A stretch of 38,416 nucleotides of DNA from Streptacidiphilus neutrinimicus. Its GTDB lineage: Bacteria > Actinomycetota > Actinomycetes > Streptomycetales > Streptomycetaceae. A program made the position numbers and the translations under genes. The stretch lies in contig NZ_BBPO01000022.1 in NCBI RefSeq assembly GCF_000787815.1, positions 70,101-108,516 on the forward strand, written 5' to 3'. Shown here in pieces: positions 31,898 to 38,416 of the stretch (position 1 is the stretch's first letter; every line of letters begins with the position of its first letter). The notes beneath the pieces were generated by a model. That model ran no database searches, was not told where the DNA came from, and was given only the letters and a program-made list of their open reading frames with translations.

Positions 31898-32503
31898 ATG
31901 GTGCGTATCCTGCTGGCCGAGGACATGCACATGGTCCGTGGCGCGCTGGCAGCGCTGCTCCGGCTGGAGCCGGACTTCCGGATCGTCGCCGAGGTCGAGC
32001 GGGGCGACGAGGTCGTCCCCGCCGCGCTCGAGTGCAAGCCCGAGGTGGCGGTGCTCGACGTGGGCCTGCCCGGCCTCGACGGGCTGCATGTCGCCGCGCT
32101 GCTCCACCAGGAGCTGCCGAGCTGCCGCACCCTGATCCTCACCAGCATGGGCAAGGCCGGCACGCTGCGGCGCGCGCTCGCCGCGCAGGTCTCCGGCTTC
32201 CTGCTCAAGGACGCTCCGCCGGCCCTGCTGGCCGAGGCCGTCCGAAGAGTCGCCGCGGGCGAGCGGGTGCTCGACCCGCAGCTCGCTCTCGTCGCCTTCG
32301 ACAGCGTCGAGGGGCCGCTGACGGACCGCGAGACGGAGGTCCTCCGCCTGGCGGCCGAGGGGGCCGACGCGGCGGAGATAGCCTCCACGCTCTTCCTGTC
32401 CGTCGGCACGGTACGGAACTACCTGACCGCGATCGTCACCAAGCTGGGGGCCCGCAACCGCCTCGACGCCATCCGCATCGCCCGCGAGGACGGCTGGCTG
32501 TAG
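31898..32503 (+). CDS. NarL/LuxR-family two-component response regulator
   Basis: A 201-residue response regulator. The receiver domain has the acidic pair E8/D9 (LLAEDMH), phospho-acceptor D54 (AVLDVGLPG), S83 and K104 (FLLKDAPP). The C-terminal LuxR-type HTH spans ~140-195 (LTDRETEVLRLAAEG, SVGTVRNYLTAIVTKLGARNR). It is of the DesR/NarL type that pairs with DesK-like kinases. ATG 31898 is preceded by GGGGGAG; an in-frame ATG at 31862 would add 12 unneeded residues. Its partner is probably the kinase encoded tail to tail at 32547. It may control the cluster or a membrane-stress response. Confidence 0.92.
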   Translation: MVRILLAEDMHMVRGALAALLRLEPDFRIVAEVERGDEVVPAALECKPEVAVLDVGLPGLDGLHVAALLHQELPSCRTLILTSMGKAGTLRRALAAQVSGFLLKDAPPALLAEAVRRVAAGERVLDPQLALVAFDSVEGPLTDRETEVLRLAAEGADAAEIASTLFLSVGTVRNYLTAIVTKLGARNRLDAIRIAREDGWL

Positions 32504-32524
32504 GGCCCGCCCCGGGGGGCGCCT

Positions 32525-32541
32525 CCCGGCCGAAGGCCGGG
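32525..32541. terminator. Hairpin between convergent regulator and kinase genes
   Basis: CCCGGCC (32525-32531) and GGCCGGG (32535-32541) form a 7-bp stem with a GAA loop in the 43-bp gap between the two stop codons. It may end both transcripts. Confidence 0.5.
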
Positions 32542-32546
32542 GGAGG

Positions 32547-33758
32547 TCAGTCCGCCGCGACGGGCGGGAGCTTGGCCACGGCGCAGAGGACGAACCAGCC
32601 GTCCTCCTCGATCGACCAGCTGAGGCGCCCCTCCACGTGGGCGAGTCTGACCGTCAGGTTCTGCAGGCCGCTGCCGCCGGACGCGTCGGTGCGGGAGACG
32701 CCGTCGTTGGCGATGGTCAGCCGGATCAGGTCGTTCTCGGCCCGGGTCGCGATCAGGCACTGCTCGGCCTTGCTGTGCCGGAGCAGGTTGGTGACGGCCT
32801 CGCGCAGCACCGTGGCCAGGATCGTGTCCAGGTGCCCCCGCGGCGGCCGCACGGTCAGGTCGACGTCCGCGCGGATGCCGGCCGCCTCGAGCACCGAGCG
32901 CGCGGCCTCCGCCTCCTCGTACAGCGACATCTCCCGGTAGCCGCGCGAGACCGCGCGCACGTCGGTGAGGGCCTGGCGGGAGACGAGCAGGATGTCGTCC
33001 AGCTCGGTCAGCGCCTCCGTGGGGCTGCCGTCCACGAGCCGCTTGGTCAGCTCGCTCTTGAGCACGATGGTGGAGAGGCTGTAGCCGAGCAGGTCGTGCA
33101 GGTCCCTGGCGAAGCGCAGCCGCTCCCGCACGACCGCGACACGGGCCAGCTCCCCCTGGGTCGCCTGGACTTGGACGACCAGCAGGGAGAGCCGGGTGAG
33201 GCCCCAGGTCACGAGGCCGGTCACGATGATCGAGATGGTCATGTAGACCATGTAGTCCGTGGTCCAGTGGTCGATCACCCCGCTGAACAGCGTCGCCGCG
33301 ACCACCCCGCCGAAGACCGCCCAGCCCAGGCGCGGCGGCAGCAGGAGCAGCGCGCTCGCGATGAGGAAGCCGGACATCCCGCCCCACCAGATCCCGAACC
33401 CGAACGAGGGCAGGTAGGTGAAGACCGCCTGGAGCACCAGGCTCCACGGGAAGGCGAGCTGCCGCCACCGCTCCAGGCGCGAGTCCGAGTGGAGCACCTG
33501 GAGGGCGGCGATGCCGAGGAAGCAGATTCCCCCGATGATGATCTGTTGCAGCGCCAGGCCGTAGAAGACCAGGTTGGTGACGCCCATCACCAGGTAGCAG
33601 GTGACCACGGTGGGAACGAGGCTGCTCGCGGCCCAGCGCGGGGGCGACACCCGCTCCAGATTGCCCAGGACGACGATGCTCGGGTCCTCCGGCTCGTTCT
33701 GGAGGTCCGGCTCCTCGTGACGTGACTGAGTGATCAGTCGATCGATGGCACTGGTCAC
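32547..33758 (-). CDS. DesK-type sensor histidine kinase
   Basis: A 403-residue membrane kinase of the HisKA_3 class. The first ~40 residues are cytosolic, followed by about six hydrophobic segments between 45 and 195 (VPTVVTCYLVMGVTNLVFY, IIIGGICFLGIAALQVL, LASALLLL-like, VVAATLFSGVI, ISIIVTGLVTWGL). The phospho-acceptor is H221 in FARDLHDLLGYSLS. The ATP domain shows LREAVTNLLRHSKA (N box), NDGV and GSGLQNLTVRL (G boxes). There is no extracellular sensor domain, so it probably senses a membrane state or ligand through its helices. GTG 33758 has GGAGGCGG upstream. Probable partner of the response regulator at 31898. Confidence 0.9.
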   Translation of the reverse strand: MTSAIDRLITQSRHEEPDLQNEPEDPSIVVLGNLERVSPPRWAASSLVPTVVTCYLVMGVTNLVFYGLALQQIIIGGICFLGIAALQVLHSDSRLERWRQLAFPWSLVLQAVFTYLPSFGFGIWWGGMSGFLIASALLLLPPRLGWAVFGGVVAATLFSGVIDHWTTDYMVYMTISIIVTGLVTWGLTRLSLLVVQVQATQGELARVAVVRERLRFARDLHDLLGYSLSTIVLKSELTKRLVDGSPTEALTELDDILLVSRQALTDVRAVSRGYREMSLYEEAEAARSVLEAAGIRADVDLTVRPPRGHLDTILATVLREAVTNLLRHSKAEQCLIATRAENDLIRLTIANDGVSRTDASGGSGLQNLTVRLAHVEGRLSWSIEEDGWFVLCAVAKLPPVAAD

Positions 33759-33833
33759 AGACGCCGCCTCCGTCCGGATGTCAGCAGACCCACGAGCAGG
33801 GTACGCGGCTCGGAGCGCGGCGCAACATTCATG

Positions 33834-36155
33834 TCAGATGAATACCGGGATAGGGTTGAGGTTCTGATACTTCGTCGGATATCTGAGGCGTCCTGTGCGC
33901 ACCGGGACGTCGAACAGCCGACCGGGGGCGAAGCGCGCCCAGAAGTGCCGTAGTCCCGGCACGACGACCTTGACCACCGGCAGGCCGATGTCGGGCCGGG
34001 TCTGGTCCACGACGAGGGTCTCCAGCCCCTGCTCGGACAGGCGGTCGGTGACCAGTTGGACGTCGTCGAGCAGGTCGTGGCCGGCCAGCGAGGGGCGGTC
34101 CTGCGGTCTCGTGGGCCGGGCGGCCGGATCGGGCAGCAGCCAGGGCTGCAGGTGCACCCGCTGCTCACGCCACCAGGACAGCAGTTCCGGATCGTCCAGC
34201 CGGTAGCCCGTGCCGTCGGCCTGGACGTCCGCCACAGCCGGGAGCATCTGGTTCATCTCGGTGAGCGCGCGGCTCAGCGCCACGCGGGGGTCGAGATGGG
34301 CTCCGAAGCCGAGCATGATGTCCTGCGCGGGCTTGTCCACCCGGCGGGAGAGCGCGGCGAACACGGGGATGCCGAGGTCCGAGGTGAGGTCCAACGCCCA
34401 CACCTGACGGCCGATCAGCCGATAGGTGGTGAGCAGCTCGTCCACCCACGCGGTGGCGAAGGCGTCCAGACTGACCGCGGGCTGCCGGGTCCGGTTGTAC
34501 CACCACAGCGCCACCGCGTCCCGCTCGATCAGTTCCAGCAGGCCCTGGAGCACGGCGTCCTCGATGCAGCTGCCCGCCGCGTTGCCGTTGGAGCAGGCGA
34601 TCAGGGACTCGCGTCCGGCCGGCGGGGCGACGCCCTCCTGGACGGGGTTGAAGTAGAGCATGCCGGTGGGCAGCATCCGCTGCCGGCGGCCGGTGAGCGA
34701 CCAGACCGGCGTCCAGTCGACGGGGGCGTCCGCGTCGAAGGGCTCGGGCACGTGGTGGAAGACCGAGCACCGGCGGTTCCACTCGCGCCGGTTCAGGTAC
34801 TGCCGGGGGTCGAAGAGCATGCAGTCGCGGGGATCGACCGCGACCTCCCCCAGCCCGCGCAGCGAGTCGCGCACGCGCAGCTCGTCGCCCTGGAGGGTGG
34901 CCGAGTAGCGCTCGACGGCCTCGCACAGGGCACTCACCTCGGCGTCCAGCGGCGTGGCGCCCTTGCCGCCGCTGCCGCCTCGGAGCCCGGCGCGCAGGTC
35001 GCGCAGGTCTCCGCCGCCCACGGCGAGGTTGCGGCCGGAGGCGTAGCTGTACAGGCCCGTGGGGCAGCCGTCGACGGGACGGATGTCCTGGACGACGCCG
35101 GTGACGGGACTGACCAGATGGGAGAAACGTTTCTTCATCTCCTCGGCGGAGCAGGCCCGATGTCCGCCCGAGGCGCGGAACACCTTCGGGCGGGAGGTCA
35201 GGTCCACTCCCCGGGCCGCCTGGCGTGCCATCAGCTGCGGATCCCCGCAACTCGGGCACTGCGGGCGGCGTCTCGCCTCGTGATGACGCGAGGCGAGGGT
35301 CAGCGTGTCCAGCTCCAGCACCGACTCCTGGCCCGGATGCCGGTATCCCGCAAGCCACTTGACAGCCTCGAGAACCAGCAGCTGGGCGCTGGCACCGTAG
35401 CCGACGGGCAGATGGGCGGCGGGCCGCACCACCGGGCCGTCCAGGCCGAGCGCCCGGCGCACCGGGGCCTCGGCGGCTCGGTGCTCGCGCAGCCGGTGCG
35501 CGAGGCAGCTCCAGCAGGCGCCCTCACCCGGCCGGAAGACCGGACCGATCCAGACCCGCGCGCCGGTCAGCCGGGCCAGCAGCCAGGGCCGCCCGGCGGC
35601 CCGGTGCTCCAGGTCGAGCCGGGCGAGCTCGGGGCGCAGGTAGTCGTCGGTGATGACGAGGGTCAGCCGTGCGTCATGCCCCTCGGAAAAGGGGCCCAGA
35701 TCGAGCTGGCTGCCCCGGCAGGCCTCGCGGACGGCGTCCACCGGGGCGTCGCCCACGGAGCGCAGCTCCACCCGCGCTCCGGCGAGCCGGTCGACCGTCT
35801 CCTGCCCCTCGAGTCCCGCCATGTCCCAGTAGGCCTCGGCGGGCAATGTCTCAGGCCGGGCCCGAAAAGCGATGAGCCCCTGACGGGCCAGCTCGCGAAT
35901 GGCTTGGCCGGCCTCGCCGACGGGAATTTCCGCACTCACCGAATCGAGTACGGAAGCGAGATCCCTGGTTCCGTCGAGCAATGGCACCAGCGCCGCAACG
36001 GGCGCACCCTGGAGCGCGGTGACTCCGCGCTCCGACAGCAGATAGGCAGCATCCCCCACGACATGCTCTGCCCGCAGGTGGCCACGGAAGCCCAGGAGCC
36101 GAGGCCCCCGGACTTCCGTGACAATGCCTCGCCCCTCGGACGAGGACGCGGTCAC
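33834..36155 (-). CDS. Fused E1-like/YcaO cyclodehydratase of a RiPP (TOMM-type) pathway
   Basis: A 773-residue fusion. Residues ~15-320 resemble the E1-like, ThiF-related partner protein that binds the precursor leader: an N-terminal winged-helix-like part, then a domain with two CxxC pairs (C214/C217, C300/C303) expected to bind zinc. Residues ~330-773 are the YcaO domain, with ATP-binding residues in SALCEAVERY (408-417) and QGLLELIERD (Q537, E541, E544, R545), and a proline-containing end LNPIPVFI. Such enzymes use ATP to convert Cys/Ser/Thr of a precursor into azolines. GTG 36155 overlaps the stop of the small peptide gene (GTGA), so the two are translationally coupled. No dehydrogenase gene is adjacent. 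Confidence 0.9.
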   Translation of the reverse strand: MTASSSEGRGIVTEVRGPRLLGFRGHLRAEHVVGDAAYLLSERGVTALQGAPVAALVPLLDGTRDLASVLDSVSAEIPVGEAGQAIRELARQGLIAFRARPETLPAEAYWDMAGLEGQETVDRLAGARVELRSVGDAPVDAVREACRGSQLDLGPFSEGHDARLTLVITDDYLRPELARLDLEHRAAGRPWLLARLTGARVWIGPVFRPGEGACWSCLAHRLREHRAAEAPVRRALGLDGPVVRPAAHLPVGYGASAQLLVLEAVKWLAGYRHPGQESVLELDTLTLASRHHEARRRPQCPSCGDPQLMARQAARGVDLTSRPKVFRASGGHRACSAEEMKKRFSHLVSPVTGVVQDIRPVDGCPTGLYSYASGRNLAVGGGDLRDLRAGLRGGSGGKGATPLDAEVSALCEAVERYSATLQGDELRVRDSLRGLGEVAVDPRDCMLFDPRQYLNRREWNRRCSVFHHVPEPFDADAPVDWTPVWSLTGRRQRMLPTGMLYFNPVQEGVAPPAGRESLIACSNGNAAGSCIEDAVLQGLLELIERDAVALWWYNRTRQPAVSLDAFATAWVDELLTTYRLIGRQVWALDLTSDLGIPVFAALSRRVDKPAQDIMLGFGAHLDPRVALSRALTEMNQMLPAVADVQADGTGYRLDDPELLSWWREQRVHLQPWLLPDPAARPTRPQDRPSLAGHDLLDDVQLVTDRLSEQGLETLVVDQTRPDIGLPVVKVVVPGLRHFWARFAPGRLFDVPVRTGRLRYPTKYQNLNPIPVFI

Positions 36156-36355
36156 TGAAGGACCAGCTCCCGCTCCTGCAGACCGGCGGTGCAGGGCGGG
36201 CCGCAGCCCTTGGCGGTGGCCACGCGGAAGTCCTCGAGCTCCTCGATGAGGAGCACCTCTCCCGCGGACGGGTGACCGCCCTGGTCGGTGTCGCTGAGTA
36301 CCTGACCGAACATGCGCATCGCGAGCTCGAGCTCGCGGTCGATCAACGTGTCCAT
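36152..36355 (-). CDS. Putative RiPP precursor peptide (67 aa)
   Basis: A 67-residue peptide. The N-terminal ~45 residues look like a leader: acidic, partly helical (MDTLIDRELELAMRMFGQ) and ending in the acidic/aromatic motif EELEDF, similar to leader motifs in azole and thiopeptide precursors. The C-terminal part, after 'RVATAK', has GCGPPCTAG (50-58) with the only two cysteines, C51 and C55, and a final ERELVLQ. The peptide has no homologue I can name. ATG 36355 has a very strong GGAGGAGG upstream. Its stop overlaps the cyclodehydratase start, the best evidence that it is the substrate. Core boundary and the residues modified are inferred. Confidence 0.78.
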   Translation of the reverse strand: MDTLIDRELELAMRMFGQVLSDTDQGGHPSAGEVLLIEELEDFRVATAKGCGPPCTAGLQERELVLQ

Positions 36356-36462
36356 CCGAGCCTCCTCCGGGGTGGAGTTCCGTCGCGCCCACTGACCGTG
36401 GGTGGCGACTCGATGACGGCTCGATTCTGGATGGAGGAGGGGAAGCCGAGGAAGTGATCCTG

Positions 36463-36490
36463 TCATGAACCCTCTATGAGTTGCTCATGA
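36463..36490. promoter_or_regulatory. Palindrome cluster upstream of RiPP genes
   Basis: Two TCATGA palindromes (36463-36468 and 36485-36490) are exactly 22 bp apart, about two helical turns, and ATGAG/CTCAT (36476-36480/36484-36488) overlaps them. It could be a dimer operator or an mRNA hairpin around the end of the small leader ORF. Support is from pattern only. Confidence 0.35.
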
Positions 36491-36515
36491 TCCCCGGAGC
36501 CCCACAAGTTCGCAC
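36474..36515 (-). CDS. Possible 13-codon leader ORF before the RiPP genes
   Basis: On the minus strand a full Shine-Dalgarno sequence, AAGGAGGG (36528-36521), is followed after 5 nt by GTG and 12 more codons to TAG, giving MRTCGAPGIMSNS. Nothing else nearby uses this ribosome-binding site in a sensible frame. It lies ~120 nt before the precursor start, and its end overlaps the palindromes at 36463-36490, an arrangement like a leader peptide that controls transcription or translation of the genes downstream. It may be chance. Confidence 0.35.
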   Translation of the reverse strand: MRTCGAPGIMSNS

Positions 36516-36528
36516 GCGTACCCTCCTT

Positions 36529-36557
36529 ACACTGCCTTTCTTGCGGGGTCCCGTCAA
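36529..36557 (-). promoter_or_regulatory. Candidate promoter of the RiPP genes
   Basis: On the minus strand TTGACG (36557-36552) and CAGTGT (36534-36529) are 17 bp apart. The -35 is good and the -10 weak. It would place the small leader ORF very near the transcript start and give a ~165-nt leader before the precursor gene. It begins 10 bp beyond the accE-like stop. Confidence 0.3.
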
Positions 36558-36566
36558 CTCCGCCTC

Positions 36567-36773
36567 TCATTCCCACGAACTCGGCCCGCGATAAGGATTC
36601 GACGCGCCCCACCGCGACCGGCGCCGCCCGCCGCCGGCCCGCACGGGGCCGTCGGAGACGGCGGTGCGGGCCGCGATCCCGAGCAACACGGCGGCGATCA
36701 CCGCGAGTTCGGTGGGGTCGGGCTCTCCCCGGACCACCGTGAACCACTCCTGGGCACCCTCTGTCGTCACCAC
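36567..36773 (-). CDS. Acyl-CoA carboxylase epsilon subunit
   Basis: A 68-residue protein of the small actinobacterial acyl-CoA carboxylase epsilon family. The N-terminal helix is recognised by WFTVVRGEPDPTELAVIAAV, followed by a variable linker rich in Gly/Arg and a C-terminal WGASNPYRGPSSW that matches the usual ending (W…P…W). Epsilon subunits bind the alpha/beta complex and raise its activity. It follows the beta subunit by 45 nt on the same strand. Starts at GTG 36773 (a second GTG at 36770 is possible), with GGGGGA upstream. No alpha (biotin carboxylase) gene is in the window; the housekeeping alpha subunit is usually shared. Confidence 0.85.
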   Translation of the reverse strand: MVTTEGAQEWFTVVRGEPDPTELAVIAAVLLGIAARTAVSDGPVRAGGGRRRSRWGASNPYRGPSSWE

Positions 36774-36818
36774 TCCCCCATTGCCTTGTCCCCCTTGCCT
36801 CGTCGACGGGCGGGTCGC

Positions 36819-38390
36819 TCACATGGGCGGGTTGCCGTGCTTCTTGGAGGGCAGGAGCACCCGCTTGGTGCGGAGCATCCGCAGCGCCTTGATCAGCGTC
36901 CAGCGCGTCTCCGACGGATCGATGACGTCGTCGACCAGGCCGCGCTCGGCGGCGTAGTACGGATGCATGAGCTCCTGTTGGTACTCCTTGATCCGCGCGG
37001 TGCGCGCCGCGTCCGGGTCCTCGGCCGCGGCGATCTCCCGGCGGAAGATCACGTTCGCCGCTCCCTCGGCTCCCATCACCGCGATCTCGTTGGCCGGCCA
37101 CGCGTAGGACAGGTCAGCGCCGATCGAACGGGAGTCCATCACGATGTACGCACCGCCGTACGCCTTGCGCATGATGAGCTGGATCCGCGGGACCGTCGCG
37201 TTGCAGTACGCGTAGAGCAACTTCGCGCCGTGCCGGATGATCCCGCTGTGCTCCTGGTCCACTCCCGGCAGGAAGCCGGGCACGTCGAGCAGCGTGATCA
37301 GCGGGATGCTGAACGCGTCGCAGAACTGGACGAACCTGGCCGCCTTCTCGCTGGCGTGGATGTCCAGCACGCCGGCCATCACCGCGGGCTGGTTGGCGAT
37401 GATGCCGACCGCCTGGCCGTCCATCCGCGCCAGGGCGCAGATGACGTTGGGCGCCCAGGCGGCGTGGACCTCGAAGTAGTCCCCGTCGTCGACCAGCTCC
37501 TCTACGACGGCGCGGACGTCGTAGGAGCGCGACGGGTCCGTGGGCACCAGGCTGAGCAGGTTGTGGTTCGGCCGCTTCGGGTCGTCGGTGGGCGGCTCGA
37601 ACGGCGCCTCCTCCTGGTTGTTGGCCGGGAGGAGGGACAGCAGATGGCGTACCTCTTCCAGGCAGTCGCGCTCGTCGGTGTAGGCGAAGTGGGAGACCCC
37701 CGAGGTGCCGGCGTGGACGTCGGCGCCGCCGAGCCCGTTGTGCGTGATCTCCTCGCCGGTCACCGCGCGCACCACGTCGGGGCCGGTGATGAACATCTGC
37801 GCGGTGTCGCGGACCATGAAGACGAAGTCGGTCAGCGCCGGCGAGTACGCCGCGCCGCCCGCGCACGGCCCGAGGATCACGCTGATCTGCGGGATCACCC
37901 CGGACGCGGCCACGTTGCGGCGGAAGATCCCGCCGTAGCCGGCCAGCGCGGTGACGCCCTCCTGGATCCGGGCGCCCGCGCCGTCGCAGAGGCCGACCAG
38001 CGGCGCGCCGGTCTCGATGGCCAGGTCCATCACCTTGTGGATCTTCTCGGCGTGGGCCTCGCCCAGCGCGCCGCCGAAAACCCGGAAGTCGTGCGCGTAG
38101 GCGAAGACCCGCCGTCCGTGGACGGTGCCCCAGCCGATCACGACACCGTCCCCGTGCGGCTTGCGGCGGCCCATCCCGAAGGCGCTGGCCCGGTGGCGAC
38201 GCAGCGGCTCGATCTCGGTGAACGACCCCGAGTCGAAGAGGAGTTCAAGACGCTCGTCGACCGTCAGCTTGCCCTTGGCATGCTGCGCGTCGGTGGCCGC
38301 GCCCTCCTTCTCGGCGCGCGCCTGCTCCTTGACCGCCTCCAACTCCGCCACGTGGCCGTGCAGACCGGGCGCCTCCTGGACCGTGGTCAT
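36819..38390 (-). CDS. Acetyl/propionyl-CoA carboxylase beta subunit (carboxyltransferase)
   Basis: A 523-residue carboxyltransferase of the PccB/AccB type. It has two crotonase-like halves with the oxyanion-hole glycine pairs in GPCAGGAAYSPALTD (first half) and RKAYGGAYIVMDS (second half), plus the AGARIQEGV segment and the conserved 'PANEIAVMGAEGAANVIFRRE' C-terminal region. It transfers CO2 from biotin to acetyl- or propionyl-CoA, giving malonyl- or methylmalonyl-CoA. A specificity-determining residue lies in the second-half active site but I cannot assign it with certainty. In type II polyketide clusters such a gene raises malonyl-CoA supply. ATG 38390 has GGGAGG upstream. Confidence 0.93.
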   Translation of the reverse strand: MTTVQEAPGLHGHVAELEAVKEQARAEKEGAATDAQHAKGKLTVDERLELLFDSGSFTEIEPLRRHRASAFGMGRRKPHGDGVVIGWGTVHGRRVFAYAHDFRVFGGALGEAHAEKIHKVMDLAIETGAPLVGLCDGAGARIQEGVTALAGYGGIFRRNVAASGVIPQISVILGPCAGGAAYSPALTDFVFMVRDTAQMFITGPDVVRAVTGEEITHNGLGGADVHAGTSGVSHFAYTDERDCLEEVRHLLSLLPANNQEEAPFEPPTDDPKRPNHNLLSLVPTDPSRSYDVRAVVEELVDDGDYFEVHAAWAPNVICALARMDGQAVGIIANQPAVMAGVLDIHASEKAARFVQFCDAFSIPLITLLDVPGFLPGVDQEHSGIIRHGAKLLYAYCNATVPRIQLIMRKAYGGAYIVMDSRSIGADLSYAWPANEIAVMGAEGAANVIFRREIAAAEDPDAARTARIKEYQQELMHPYYAAERGLVDDVIDPSETRWTLIKALRMLRTKRVLLPSKKHGNPPM

Positions 38391-38416
38391 CTGTTGCCTC
38401 CCAACTCCTGGTGCTC

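Noticed and set aside
33834..36155. YcaO protein as a stand-alone YcaO (ribosomal protein or thioamide type)
   Set aside because: It carries a full E1-like N-terminal domain with two CxxC pairs and is coupled to a peptide gene, which fits a RiPP cyclodehydratase.
36463..37101. Minus-strand frame of 212 codons between the carboxylase subunits and the peptide gene
   Set aside because: It overlaps the epsilon and beta subunit genes in a different frame and has low-complexity Arg/Gly content with no motif.
1..38416. CRISPR arrays, tRNA or rRNA genes, transposases, integrases and attachment sites
   Set aside because: None could be seen; the repeats found are isolated pairs and not regularly spaced arrays, and no RNA-gene signature was recognised.

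Overview
The window is very GC-rich DNA, with G or C at most third codon positions, frequent GTG starts and many 4-nt start/stop overlaps. This points to an actinomycete of the Streptomyces/Kitasatospora type. Nearly all of it reads as a tailoring, transport and regulation segment of a specialised-metabolite gene cluster. No ketosynthase, chain-length factor, acyl carrier protein, cyclase or NRPS gene is present, so the scaffold-forming enzymes must lie outside the window or be missing.

Layout. 1-1130: tail of an amidohydrolase and a convergent GNAT acetyltransferase, probably flanking genes. 1308-6334: FAD monooxygenase coupled to an FkbH-like HAD protein, then a phthalate-dioxygenase-reductase-type flavin/[2Fe-2S] reductase divergent from a PadR regulator. 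6515-15059: a rightward run of FAD monooxygenase, glycosyltransferase, SGNH-fold protein, second FAD monooxygenase, TenA-like protein, P450 and two SDRs, closed by a 17-bp stem terminator. 15126-19867 (leftward): methyltransferase, DrrB/DrrA-type ABC exporter and an asparagine-synthase-type amidotransferase. 20067-22372 (rightward): O-methyltransferase and second P450. 22579-30082 (leftward): NmrA-like protein, two more FAD monooxygenases, an LLM-type oxidoreductase, a secreted parallel beta-helix protein, a second TenA-like protein and an SDR. 30442-31759: conserved hypothetical gene divergent from a second PadR regulator. 31898-33758: NarL-type response regulator and DesK-type histidine kinase placed tail to tail. 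33834-36355: a small peptide gene translationally coupled to a fused E1-like/YcaO cyclodehydratase. 36567-38390: acyl-CoA carboxylase epsilon and beta subunits.

How it fits together (inference). Five class A flavin monooxygenases, two P450s, three SDRs, two methyltransferases, an AsnB-type amidotransferase and a carboxylase beta/epsilon pair resemble the tailoring set of highly oxidised aromatic (type II) polyketides such as the pentangular or xanthone families (fredericamycin, griseorhodin, lysolipin, xantholipin). The carboxylase would supply malonyl-CoA and DrrAB would export the product.

The most unusual parts are: (1) the peptide plus fused cyclodehydratase pair, a compact azol(in)e-type RiPP locus inside or beside a polyketide cluster, with a possible 13-codon leader ORF upstream; (2) two TenA-like proteins that both lack the thiaminase catalytic cysteine; (3) two PadR control regions sharing an operator-like pattern in exact register; (4) an orphan FkbH; (5) a secreted beta-helix protein. 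No tRNA, rRNA, CRISPR array, transposase or integrase was seen.
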